A DNA stretch of 64,000 bases from Bimastos eiseni (Eukaryota; Annelida; Clitellata; Crassiclitellata; Lumbricidae): assembly GCA_959347315.1 (NCBI GenBank), contig OY365810.1:5909857-5973856 (forward strand), in the 5' to 3' direction. Each line of letters starts with the position of its first letter. Within the stretch, counting starts at the first letter, position 1. The notes under the pieces are model-generated. The model had not been told where the DNA came from. It searched no databases and was given only the letters and a program-made list of their open reading frames with translations. Both the position numbers and the translations under genes were made by a program. Positions 1-10,658 of this stretch are shown piece after piece.

Positions 1-52
1 TGCTCGTTACATGTTCCATGGACACATGGATTTGACTTGCATTCGTCGATTT
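1..52 (-). CDS. EGF exon E00, partial (cut by left edge), E4 form
   Basis: Only residues 1-17 are in the window, including Cys5, Cys10 and Cys15 and the acidic run E1-I-D3-E4. It is identical over the shared bases to E11, which lies 10,717 bp to the right, so the missing part is probably like E11 (Gly23, Thr37). The acceptor AG lies just right of base 52. Confidence 0.88.
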
Positions 53-976
53 CTGTAAAGGAAAGCAATAACTATAAAGAATCGTTGGATTTATAACCTT
101 GACCATTGGAACAATGCGACGGGACCTCACCCCAGCTGCTAAGAGACAATGAAAATTTTCCTACCGATGTATTGGGCGTGGTAATTCTCCCAACGTGGTG
201 TTCTGAGGTGTTCCTGCCGACAACGCAATTTGGGCAATTTCTGCCATTTTTTTGCCAAATTTACCTTGTGTTATTACGTATTCTAACCTAAAATTCAATG
301 CATATCTACATGCGTCCATCAGTTATACAACTGAAGCTCGTCAGTGTGGAGATAAAAATGCCTGGAGTGGGGTCCCTCGCACGATGAGTTCACCTAATCA
401 GGGATATCATCCATCCAATTATCTTGCAAAAAATGATCAGTAACTCCGATCAGTAAACTACGTTTTCGGGAAGATATGGATCACTTATGAACTAATGGAA
501 CCAGTCAACTCTTAAGAATGTTTCGATCAACAATGGCATCAGTGTTACATGTCTATCGATTGTCATGAACAAGGTAATCACTAATCGATATAAAATAAAT
601 GTTCGTTAGGCCTACTCACAGATCAAGATTAACCATGTCTTGCAATGCTCATACATGCACCCCAGCAGATGTCCATAGGCCGTGATTGGATTTTAAGTAA
701 TGAAATAAGTCACAACAGTCGAATATTTCGTTTCATTAATTATTTTAAAATGCCTATATAAGTTTATCGAGTTATGTGAAGAGAGTGATACGACAGATGA
801 TTTATTTCGTACACGAGCCATAATTAACTTTTCCACCAGACATAATTCATTCATCGCGCTATTCAGATCTATTCCGATGCAAATAGCAATCTCAGTTTCC
901 AGTAAAATAACTCCGCGGTTACCATCGACTTGACTACAACGGATAAGATGACATCCTAGTAGACTTAAAGCCTGAC

Positions 977-1087
977 CTGATTCACAGTTTGAACCAGTGT
1001 ATCCCGATTCACAGATGCATGCGTAGTTGTTTAACTGCTCGTTACATGTTCCATGGACACATGGATTTGACTTGCATTTGTCGATTT
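977..1087 (-). CDS. EGF exon E01, K4 form
   Basis: Intact 111-bp exon with all six cysteines, Lys4 in place of Glu4, Ala23, Ser28 and Ser37. The acceptor tract is one A shorter than in most copies. It is preceded in transcription by a 1659-bp intron (1088-2746) containing two exon-loss scars. Its partner in the 10.7-kb duplication is E12. Confidence 0.92.
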
Positions 1088-2746
1088 CTGTAAAGGAAGC
1101 AATAGCTATAAAGAAGCGCCGGATTTATAACTTTGACTATTGGAACAATGCCACGGGACATCACGCCAAGGCCTGTGAGAAAATGACAATTCCCATACCG
1201 ATGTATTGGGTGTGGTAATTCTGCCAACGTGGTATTCAGAGGAGTTCCTGCTGACAACGCATTTTTACCATTTGCTGCCATTTAATTTTGCAAAATTTAC
1301 CTTGTGTAATTACGCATTCTAACCAAACATTAAAGGAATATCTTCATGGACCATCAGATATACAATTGAAGCACGTCAGTGTGGAGATAAAAACGCCCGC
1401 AGAAGGGGCCTATACAAGAGAAGTTCACCTAATTGAGGAAATCATCCTTCCAAGCATCTAGCAAACAATGCTTAGGTACTACGATGATTAAACTACGTTA
1501 TCGAGAAGACACGGACAATTTATGAACAGACAGAACCGGTCAACTCTTAAAAAGTTTCCATCGTCAATGGCATCAGTGTTATCAATCTATTTATTGATAG
1601 AGGATATAGATAGATAGATAATACAAAGGCCTTTAGAACGTTACAAACTTTTTGCATTACTTTGGGTGGGTAATTCTACCAAAGTGATCTTCGGCGGAAT
1701 TCCAGCAGCCAACGCCTTGTGAGCAGTTGCTGCATTTGTTGGCCAAATAAAACTTTTGTTATTGCGTACACTAACCAAATATTTAATCTATATCGACATG
1801 TGTCTAATCACTAATATAATCTAAGCACTTCAGAATGCAGATATAAACCACGACTTCAGTGCGACTTGGATCTCTCATGAACTGATAATATCAATCAACT
1901 CATGAGAAAGTTTCGATCGCCACGACATCAGACCTATCTCTCTCTTGATCAGTAAGTACAAGCCTATCAATTACGGATGACACTTAAATGTTCGTTAATC
2001 ATAAAAATCCATAAATAGCTTATATAACAAACGCAATTCGATCGTAATCCGCTTTGCGGATCTTCACCTACAATTAAGGACCTCGATTTCCAGCAAAGGA
2101 ACTCCGCGATCACCTCAAATTAGATTCCAACGGATCAGATAACAGCAGTATATAGCAAACAAAGCTCAGTAATTCCCACCAGTAAACTACGTTTTCGGGA
2201 AGATATGGATCACTTATGAATTGACGGAACCAATAAACTCTAATAAAGTTTCGATCGCAATGGCATCAGTGTGATGGTTCTTTCGATTTGCATGAACAAA
2301 CCAATCAATAATGGATGTGAAATTAATGTTCGTTCGGACTACACAGAGTTGAAGAATAACCATGTCATACATTGTTCATACATGCACCGCAGCAGTTGTC
2401 CATAGGCAATGATTGGCTTTTATGTGATTAAATAAGTCAAAACAGTCGACTATTTCATTTCATTAATTATTTAAAATACCTAAATATGCTAATTTAGTTA
2501 TTTGAAGAGAGTGATACGATGGACATTATAATTCGTTTACAAGCCATAATTATCTAGACCAGCAGACATATATCGTTCAAAGCGTTATTCGGATCCAATC
2601 CGATGCCAAAAGCAATCTCAAATTAGATTCCAACGGATCAGATAACAGCAGTATGTAGCAAACAATTTCCAATAAAAGAACTCCGCGGTCACCTTAAACT
2701 TGACTACAACGGATAAGATGACATCCTAGTAGACTTAAAGCCTGAC
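1088..2746 (-). repeat. Long intron with two exon-loss scars
   Basis: Within 1659 bp, a diverged acceptor-side module (about 1,640-1,850) and a second donor-side module (about 1,860-2,150) follow one another without any EGF exon. One junction lies near 1,600-1,640 at a TAGA repeat. The second lies at 2,131-2,170, where donor-side sequence runs straight into GCAAACAAAGCTCAGTAATT. I read it as three repeat units that lost two exons. Confidence 0.72.
1580..1622. repeat. Small hairpin plus TAGA repeat marking long introns
   Basis: TATCAAT and ATTGATA (1580-1586, 1593-1599) form a perfect 7-bp inverted repeat with a 6-base loop, followed by a short TAGA run. Copies start at 12,297, 48,195, 51,672, 55,528 and 59,389; diverged versions lie near 25,381, 42,633 and 61,443. 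It sits at the first exon-loss junction. Confidence 0.7.
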
Positions 2747-2857
2747 CTGTTTCACAGTTTGAACCAGTGTATCCCGATTCACAGTAGCATGCGTAGTTGT
2801 TTAACTGCTCGTTACATGTTCCATGAACACATGGATTTGACTTGCATTCGTCGATTT
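2747..2857 (-). CDS. EGF exon E02, E4 form with Tyr25
   Basis: All six cysteines are present and the frame is open. An AT-to-TA swap changes Ile25, between Cys24 and Cys26, to Tyr; only E13 shares this. Val11 uses GTT. The exon ends with Thr37. It lies between the 927-bp intron on its left and the 1659-bp intron on its right. Confidence 0.92.
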
Positions 2858-3784
2858 CTGTAAAGGAAAGCAATAACTATAAAGAATCGTTGGAATCATA
2901 ACCTTGACCATTGGAACAATGCCACGGGACCTCACGCCAAGGACTGTGAGAAAATGACAATTTCCATACCGATTTCTTGAATGTGGTAATTCTCCCAACG
3001 TGGTATTCAGAGGAGTTCCTGCTGACAACGCATTTTGAGCATTTGCTGCCATTTAATTTTGCCAAATTTACCTTGTGTTATTACGCAATCTAACCTAAAA
3101 TTAAATGCATATCTACATGGGTCCATCAGTTATACAATTGAGGCTCGTCAGTGTGGAGATCAAAACGCCCAGTATAGGGTCCCAAACACGACAAGTTCAC
3201 CTAAATAGGGAAATTATATATAAAATTTATCTAGCAAACAATGGTCAGCAACTCCGATCAGTAAACTACGTTTTCGGGAACATATGGATCACTTATGAAC
3301 TAATGGAACCAGTCAACTCTTTAAAAAGTCTCGATCAAAAATGGCATCAGTGTTACATGTCTATCGATTGTCATGAACAAGGTAATCACTAATCGATATG
3401 AAATAAATGTTCGTTAGGCCTACTCACAGATCAAGATTAACCATGTCTTGCAATGCTCATACATGCACCCCAGCAGATGCCCATAAGCCGTGATTGGCTT
3501 TTAAGTAGTGAAATAAGTCACAACAGTCGAATATTTCGTTTCATTAATTATTTTAAAATGCCTACATAAGTTTATCGAGCTAATTGAAGAAAGTGATACG
3601 ACAGATGATTTATTTCGTACACAAGAGATAGTTAGCTTTTCCACCAGACATAATTCATTCATCGCGCTATGCAGATCTATTCCGATGCAAATGACAATGT
3701 CAATTTCCAGCAAAAGAACTCCGCGGTTACCTTCGACTTGACTACAACGGATAAGATGACATCCTAGTAGACTTAAAGCCTGAC
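2858..3784 (-). repeat. Standard medium intron (about 925 bp), one of 34
   Basis: This stretch shows the basic non-coding unit. About 400 bp to the right of each exon (acceptor-side module) ends near the GCAAACAATG motif. It is followed by a donor-side module of about 520 bp running to the next exon. Other introns of 922-968 bp have the same layout, for example 4566-5490, 9065-9989, 14613-15171's neighbours, 31313-32237 and 62873-63799. I recognise no second gene, RNA gene or mobile-element protein in it. Confidence 0.8.
3501..3784 (-). other. In-frame open extension beyond the E03 donor (94 codons)
   Basis: If the E03 donor is not used, the frame continues for 94 codons before a stop. The same extension is open after E01, E05, E12, E14, E16, E27, E37 and others whose flank reads TTCGACTTGAC. 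Copies with TTAAACTTGAC stop after about 17 codons and short-intron types after about 19. It could be an intron-retention tail or chance; no domain is recognised. Confidence 0.4.
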
Positions 3785-3895
3785 CTGATTCACAGTTTGA
3801 ACCAGTGTATCCCGATTCACAGATGCATGCGTAGTTGTTTAACTGCTCGTTACATGTTCCATGGACACATGGATTTGACTTGCATTCGTCGATTT
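3785..3895 (-). CDS. EGF exon E03, canonical E4 form
   Basis: This copy represents the majority sequence: E1-I-D-E-C, Ala23, Ser28, Ser37. It is the downstream member of a close pair with E04, separated by a 559-bp intron. Past its donor the reading frame stays open for 94 more codons, to a stop at 3501-3503. Near-identical copies are E05, E14 and E16. Confidence 0.94.
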
Positions 3896-4454
3896 CTGTA
3901 AAGGAAAGCAATAACTAAAAAGAATCGTTGGAATTATAACCTTGACTATTGGAACAATGCCACGGGACCTCACGTCAAGGGCTGTGAGAAAATGACAATT
4001 CCCATACCGATGTATTGGGTGTGGTAATTCTTCCAACGTGGTATTCAGAAGAGTTCCTGCTGACAACGCATTGTTAGCATTTGCTGCCATTTAATTTTGC
4101 AAAATTTACCTTGTGTATTTACGCATTCTAACCACAAATTCAATGCATATCTACATGGACCATCAGATATACAATTGAAGCACGTCAGTATGGAGATAAA
4201 AACGCAAGCAGTAGGGAGGGGCCCATACTCGAAAAGTTCACCTAATTGAGGAAATCATCCTTCCAAGCATCTAGCAAACAATGCTTAGGTACTACGATGA
4301 TTAAACTACGTTCTTCCGAAGACATGGATCATCTACGAACTGATAGACCCAGTCAACTCTTAAAAAGTCCCATACACGATAAGTTCACCTCCGCGGTTAC
4401 CTTAAATTTCACAACAGCCCATAAGATGACATCCTCGTAGACTTAAAGCCTGAC
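3896..4454 (-). repeat. Short-intron class (554-559 bp), one of 15
   Basis: The acceptor-side module is complete, but the donor-side module is cut down. After CAACTCTTAAAAAGT it jumps to CCCATACACGATAAGTTCAC and the last 70 bp before the donor. About 370 bp of the medium intron is absent. The same junction occurs at 5602-6160, 8400-8953, 10101-10658, 14613-15171, 16319-16877, 19104-19662, 21847-22405, 27890-28448, 30647-31201, 32349-32906, 34054-34611, 39100-39658, 45999-46556 and 49474-50028. Confidence 0.82.
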
Positions 4455-4565
4455 CTGTTTCACAGTTTGAACCAGTGTATCCAAATTCACAGATGCAACC
4501 ATAGTTGTTTAACTGCTCGTTACATGTTCCATGGACACATGGATTTGACTTGCATTCGTCGATAT
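4455..4565 (-). CDS. EGF exon E04, D1/E4 form with Phe28
   Basis: The acceptor-side bases AT give Asp1, so this copy has the textbook calcium-EGF start D-I-D-E-C. It also has Gly23, Phe28 and Thr37. The acceptor reads CTCTACAG. It is the upstream member of the short-intron pair with E03; E06, E15 and E17 are the same type. Confidence 0.92.
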
Positions 4566-5490
4566 CTGTAGAGGAAAGCAGTAACTATAGAGAATCGTTG
4601 GATTTATAACCTTGACTATTGGAACATTGCGACGGGACCTCACGCCAGCTGCTAAGAGAGAATGTAAATTTCCCTACCGATGTATTGGGCGTGGTAATTC
4701 TCCCAACGTGGTTTTCTGAGGAGTTCCTGCCGACAACGCAATTTGGGCAATTTCTGCCATTTTTTTGCCAAATTTACCTTGTGTTATTACGCAATCTAAC
4801 CTAAAATTAAATGCATATCTACATGGGTCCATCAGTTATACAATTGAGGCTCGTCAGTGTGGAGATCAAAACGCCCAGTGTAGGGTCCCAAACACGACAA
4901 GTTCACCTAAATAGGGAAATTATATATAAAATTTATCTAGCAAACAATGGTCAGTAACTCCGATCAGTAAGCTACGTTTTCGGGAAGATATGGATCACTT
5001 ATGAACCAATGGAACCAGTCAACTCTTAAAAAAGTGTCGATCAACAATGGCATCAGTGTTACATGTCTATCGATTGTCATGAACAAGGTAATCACTAATC
5101 GATATGAAATAAATGTTCGTTAGGCCTACTCACAGATCAAGATTGACCATGTCTTGCAATGCTCATACATGCACCCCAGCAGATGCCCATAAGCCGTGAT
5201 TGGCTTTTAAGTAATGAAATAAGTCACAACAGTCGAATATTTCGTTTCATTAATTATTTTAAAATGCCTACATAAGTTTATCGAGCTAATTGAAGAAAGT
5301 GATACGACAGATGATTTATTTCGTACACAAGAGATAGTTAGCTTTTCCACCAGACATAATTCATTCATCGCGCTATGCAGATCTATTCCGATGCAAATGA
5401 CAATGTCAATTTCCAGCAAAAGAACTCCGCGGTTACCTTCGACTTGACTACAACGGATAAGATGACATCCTAGTAGACTTAAAGCCTGAC

Positions 5491-5601
5491 CTGATTCACA
5501 GTTTGAACCAGTGTATCCCGATTCACAGATGCATGCGTAGTTGTTTAACTGCTCGTTACATGTTCCATGGACACATGGATTTGACTTGCATTCGTCGATT
5601 T
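5491..5601 (-). CDS. EGF exon E05, canonical E4 form
   Basis: Same predicted residues as E03, from which it is offset by 1,706 bp as part of a tandem duplication. The donor-side frame is open for 94 codons, to 5207. It is paired with E06 across a 559-bp intron. Confidence 0.94.
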
Positions 5602-6160
5602 CTGTAAAGGAAAGCAATAACTAAAAAGAATCGTTGGAATTATAACCTTGACTATTGGAACAATGCCACGGGACCTCACGCCAAGGGCTGTGAGAAAATG
5701 ACAATTCCCATACCGATGTATTGGGTGTGGTAATTCTTCCAACGTGGTATTCAGAAGAGTTCCTGCTGACAACGCATTGTTAGCATTTGCTGCCATTTAA
5801 TTTTGCAAAATTTACCTTGTGTATTTACGCATTCTAACCACAAATTCAATGCATATCTACATGGACCATCAGATATACAATTGAAGCACGTCAGTATGGA
5901 GATAAAAACGCAAGCAGTAGGGAGGGGCCCATACTCGAAAAGTTCACCTAATTGAGGAAATCATCCTTCCAAGCATCTAGCAAACAATGCTTAGGTACTA
6001 CGATGATTAAACTACGTTCTTCCGAAGACATGGATCATCTACGAACTGATAGACCCAGTCAACTCTTAAAAAGTCCCATACACGATAAGTTCACCTCCGC
6101 GGTTACCTTAAATTTCACAACAGCCCATAAGATGACATCCTCGTACACTTAAAGCCTGAC

Positions 6161-6271
6161 CTGTTTCACAGTTTGAACCAGTGTATCCAAATTCACAGAT
6201 GCAACCATAGTTGTTTAACTGCTCGTTACATGTTCCATGGACACATGGATTTGACTTGCATTCGTCGATAT
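6161..6271 (-). CDS. EGF exon E06, D1/E4 form with Phe28
   Basis: A D-I-D-E-C start with Gly23, Phe28 and Thr37, as in E04 (1,706 bp to the left). The acceptor tract carries a G interruption relative to E04. It is preceded in transcription by a 968-bp intron. Confidence 0.92.
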
Positions 6272-7239
6272 CTGTAAAGGCAAGCAGTAACTATAGAGAA
6301 TCGTTCGATTTATAACCTTGACTATTGGAACAATGCCACGGGACTTCACGCCAGCTGCTAAGAGAGAATGTAAATTTCCCTACCGATGTATTGGGCGTGG
6401 TAATTCTCCCAACGTGGTTTTCTGAGGAGTTCCTGCCGACAACGCAATTTGGGCAATTTCTGCCATTTTTTTGCCAAATTTACCTTGTGTTATTACGTAT
6501 TCTAACCTAAAATTCAATGCATAGCTACATGGGTCTATCAGTTATACAACTGAAGCTCGTCAGTGTGGAGATAAAAATTCCCGGTGTGGGGTCCCTCGCA
6601 CAAGAAGTTCACCTAATCAGGGATATCATCCTTCCAATTATCTAGCAAAAAATGATCAGTAACTCCGTTCAGTAAGCTGCGTTTTCGGGAAGATATGGAT
6701 CACTTATGAACTAATGGAACCAGTCAACTCTTAAAAAAGTTTCGATCAACAATGGCATCAGTGTTACATGTCTATTGATTGTCATGAACAAGGTAATCAC
6801 TAATCGATATGAAGTGAATGTTCGTTAGGCCTACTCACAGATCAAGATTAACCATGTCTTGCAATATTCATACATGCACCCCAGCAGATGCCTAATGGCA
6901 GTGATTGGCTTTTATGTGATTAAATAAGTCAAAACAGTCGACTATTTCATTTCATTAATTATTTTAAAATACCTAAATATGCTAATTGAGCTATTTGAAG
7001 AGAGTGATACGATGGACATTATAATTCGTTTACAAACCATAATTATCTAGACCAGCAGACATATATCGTTCAAAGCGGTATTCGGATCCAATCCGATGTC
7101 AAAAGCAATCTCAAATTAGATTCCAACGGATCAGATAACAGCAGTATGTAGCAAACAATATCCAATAAAAGAACTCCGCGGTCACCTTAAACTTGACTAC
7201 AACGGGTAAGATGACATCCTAGAAGTCTTAAAGTCTGAC

Positions 7240-7350
7240 CTGTTTCACAGTTTGAACCAGTGTATCCCGATTCACAGATGCATGCGTAGTTGTTTAACTG
7301 CTCGTGACATGTTCCATGGACACATGGATTTGACTTGCATTCGTCGATTT
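7240..7350 (-). CDS. EGF exon E07, E4 form with His16
   Basis: All six cysteines are present. Asn16, just after Cys15, is changed to His; E18 and E38 share this. Ala23, Ser28 and Thr37 are kept. The donor flank has a C-to-T change compared with neighbours but keeps CAG|GTCAG. The near-identity of the 10.7-kb duplication ends shortly to its right. Confidence 0.92.
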
Positions 7351-8288
7351 CTGTAAAGGAAAGCAATAACTAAAAAGAATCGTTGGAATTATAACCTTGA
7401 CTATTGGAACAATGCCATGGGACCTCACGCCAAGGGCTGTGAGAAAATGACAATTTCCATACCGATTTCTTGAATGTGGTAATTCTCCCAACGTGGTATT
7501 CAGAAGAGTTCCTGCTGACAACGCATTTTCAGCAATTGCTGCCATTTAATTTTGCCAAATTTACCTTGTTATTACGCAATCTAACCTAAAATTAAATTCA
7601 TATCTACATGGGTCCATCAGTTATACAATTGAGACTCGACAGTGTGGAGATCAAAACGCCCGGTGTGGGGTCCCAAACACGACAAGTTCACCTAAATAGG
7701 GAAATTATATATAAAAATTATCTAGCAAACAATGGTCAGTAACTCCGATCTCTGACTACGTATTTGTGACTACGTTTTCGGGAAGATATGGATCACTTAT
7801 GAACTAATGGAACCAATCAACTCTTAAAAAAGTCTCGATCAACAATGGCATCAGTGTTACATGTCTATCGATTGTCATGAACAAGGTAATCACTAATCGA
7901 TATAAAATAAATGATCGTAAGGCCTACTCACAGATCAAGATTAACCATGTCTTGCAATGCTCATACATGTACCCCAACAGATGCCCATAGGCCGTGATTG
8001 GCTTTTAAGTAATGAAATAAGTCACAACAGTCGAATATTTCGTTTCATTAATTATTTTAAAATGCCTACATAAGTTTATCGAGTTATTTGAAGAGAGTGA
8101 TACGACAGATGATTTATTTCGTACACAAGCCATAATTAGCTTTTCCACCAGACATAATTCATTCATCGCGCCATGCAGATCTATTCCGATGCAAATAACA
8201 ATCTCAGTTTCCAGTAAAAGAACTCCGCGGTTACCTTCGACTTGACTACAACGGATAAGATGACATCCTAGTAGACTTAAAGCCTGAC

Positions 8289-8399
8289 CTGATTCACAGT
8301 TTGAACCAGTGTATCCCGATTCACAGATGCATGCGTAGTTGTTTAACTGCTCGTTACATGTTCCATGGACACATGGATTTGACTTGCATTTCTCGATTT
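8289..8399 (-). CDS. EGF exon E08, E3/K4 form
   Basis: The start reads E-I-E-K-C: Asp3 is replaced by Glu and Glu4 by Lys, the only copy with Glu3. Ala23, Ser28 and Ser37 are present. It is paired with E09 across a 554-bp intron. Calcium binding looks weakened, which is an inference. Confidence 0.9.
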
Positions 8400-8953
8400 C
8401 TGTAAAGGAAGCAATAACTATAAAGAAGCGCCGGATTTATAACTTTGACTATTGGAACAATGCCACGGGACCTCACGCCAAGGCCTGTGAGAAAATGACA
8501 ATTCCCATACCGATGTATTGGGTGTGGTAATTCTGCGAACGTGGTATTCAGAAGAGTTCTTGCTGACAACGCATTTTTACCATTTGCTGCCATTTCATTT
8601 TGCAAAATTTACCATGTGTATTTACGCATTCTAACCAAACATTAAATTCATATCTACATGGACCATCAGTTATACAATTGAAGCACGTCAGTGTGGAGAT
8701 AAAAACGCCCGCATTAGGGGCCTATACTCGAAAAGTTCACCTAATTGAGGAAATCATCCTTCCAAGCATCTAGCAAACAATGCTTAGGTACTACGATGAT
8801 TAGACTACGTTCTTGCGAAGACATGGATCATTTATGAACTGATAGACCCAGTCAACTCTTAAAAAGTCCCATACACGATAAGTTCACCTCCGCGGTTACC
8901 TTAAATTTCACAACAGCCCATAAGATGAGATCCTCGTACACTTAAAGCCTGAC

Positions 8954-9064
8954 CTGTTTCACAGTTTGAGCCAGTGTATCCCAATTCACAGATGCATCCA
9001 TAGTTGTTTAACTGCTCGTTACATGTTCCATGGACACATGGATTTGACTTGCATTTGTCGATTT
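8954..9064 (-). CDS. EGF exon E09, K4 form with Gly23/Leu28
   Basis: Combines Lys4 with Gly23, Leu28 and Thr37. In most short-intron pairs the upstream exon carries Glu4, so this looks like an exchange between classes within the exon. All cysteines and both splice sites are intact. Confidence 0.91.
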
Positions 9065-9989
9065 CTGTAAAGGAAAGCAATAACTATAAAGAATCGTTGG
9101 ATTTATAACATTGACCATTGGAACATTGCGACGGGACCTCACCCCAGCTGCTAAGAGACAATGAAAATTTCCTTCCCGATGTATTGGGCGTGGTAATTCT
9201 CCCAACGTGGTGTTCTGAGGTGTTCCTGCCGACAACGCATTTTGTGCAATTTCTGCCATTTTTTTCGCCAAATTTACCTTGTGTTGTTAAATATTCTAAT
9301 CTAAAATTCAATGCATAGCTACATGGATCCATCAGTTATACAACTGAAGCTCGTCAGTGTGGAGATAAAAATGCCCGGTGTGGGGTCCCTCGCGCGATAA
9401 GTTCACCTAATCAGAGAAATCAGCCTTCCAATTATTTAGCAAAAAATGATCTGTAACTCCGATCAGTAAACTACGTTTTCGGGAAGATATGGATCACTTA
9501 TGAACTAATGGAACCAGTCAACTCTTAAGAATGTTTCGATCAACAATGGCATCAGTGTTACATGTCTATCGATTGTCATGAACAAGGTAATCACTAATCG
9601 ATATGAAATAAATGTTCGTTAGGCCTACTCACAGATCAAGATTAACCATGTCTTGCAATGCTCATACATGCACCCCAGCAGATGCCCATAGGCCGTGATT
9701 GGATTTTAAGTAATGAAATAAGTCACAACAGTCGAATATTTCGTTTCATTAATTATTTTAAAATGCCTATATAAGTTTATCGAGTTATGTGAAGAGAGTG
9801 ATACGACAGATGATTTATTTCGTACACGAGCCATAATTAACTTTTCCACCAGACATAATTCATTCATCGCGCTATTCAGATCTATTCCGATGCAAATAGC
9901 AATCTCAGTTTCCAGTAAAATAACTCCGCGGTTACCATCGACTTGACTACAACGGATAAGATGACATCCTAGTAGACTTAAAGCCTGAC

Positions 9990-10100
9990 CTGATTCACAG
10001 TTTGAACCAGTGTATCCCGATTCACAGATGCATGCGTAGTTGTTTAACTGCTCGTTACATGTTCCATGGACACATGGATTTGACTTGCATTTGTCGATTT
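9990..10100 (-). CDS. EGF exon E10, K4 form
   Basis: E1-I-D-K-C, Ala23, Ser28, Ser37, with the shorter acceptor tract. It is paired with E11 across a 558-bp intron. That intron carries a variant stretch near 10,405 shared with the introns right of E32 and E34. Confidence 0.92.
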
Positions 10101-10658
10101 CTGTAAAGGAAGCAATAACTATAAAGAAGCGCCGGATTTATAACTTTGACTAATAGAACAATGCCACGGGACATCACGCCAAGGCCTGTGAGAAAATGAC
10201 AATTCCCATACCGATATATTGGGTGTGGTAATTCTGTCAACGTGGTATTCAGAGGAGTTCCTGCTGACAACGCATTTTTAGCATTTGCTGCCATTTAAAT
10301 TTGCAAAATTTACCTTGTGTATTTACGCATTCTAACCAAGAATTCAATGCATATCTACATGGACCATCAGATATACAATTGAAGCACGTCAGTATGGAGA
10401 TAAAAACGCCCGGAGTAAAGATGGGCCCATACTCGAAAAGTTCACGAAATTGAGGAAATCATCCTTCCAAGCATCTAGCAAACAATGCTTAGGTACTACG
10501 ATGATTAAACTACGTTCTTGCGAAGACATGGATCATTTATGAACTGATAGACCCAGTCAACTCTTAAAAAGTCCCATACACGATAAGTTCACCTCCGCGG
10601 TTACCTTAAATTTCACTATAACCCATAAGATGACATCCTCGTAGACTTAAAGCCTGAC

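Larger units (their letters stand above)
3085..6496. repeat. 1,706-bp tandem duplication (E03-E04 and E05-E06)
   Basis: Two units of 1,706 bp each carry one canonical exon, a 559-bp intron and one D1/Phe28 exon. Similarity ends around 4,791 and 6,497, where the ACGCAATC and ACGTATTC versions part. The same pair is found at about 13,802-17,213, so it predates the 10.7-kb duplication. Confidence 0.82.
1..7416. repeat. Segmental tandem duplication, left copy (offset 10,717 bp)
   Basis: Bases 1 to about 7,416 recur at 10,718-18,133 with the same exon order (E00-E07 and E11-E18), the same intron lengths and shared private changes such as Tyr25 and His16. By eye there are only scattered single-base differences, for example T765 against C11482. 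The left boundary is outside the window. Confidence 0.9.

Noticed and set aside
1580..1622. Hairpin plus TAGA run as a regulatory RNA element
   Set aside because: The stem is only 7 bp and lies at a repeat junction in an intron; nothing else supports a regulatory role.
1088..2746. Highly diverged hidden EGF exons in the long introns
   Set aside because: I looked for the cysteine pattern and the flanking donor and acceptor at the expected places and found direct module-to-module junctions instead.
3105..3392. Plus-strand open frame of 95 codons (also at 13,822)
   Set aside because: It lies wholly within intron repeat sequence, is broken in sister copies and has no domain.
3839..4090. Recurrent minus-strand open frame of about 83 codons running from the acceptor-side module into the exon, seen beside most exons
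   Set aside because: It crosses the exon in a different frame from the EGF domain and stops inside it. It recurs only because the DNA is repeated; no domain or signal is recognised.
4619..4804. Recurrent plus-strand open frames of 60-112 codons opposite the acceptor-side module
   Set aside because: They are short, antisense to the conserved intron module, differ in length between copies, and have no recognisable motif or splice context.
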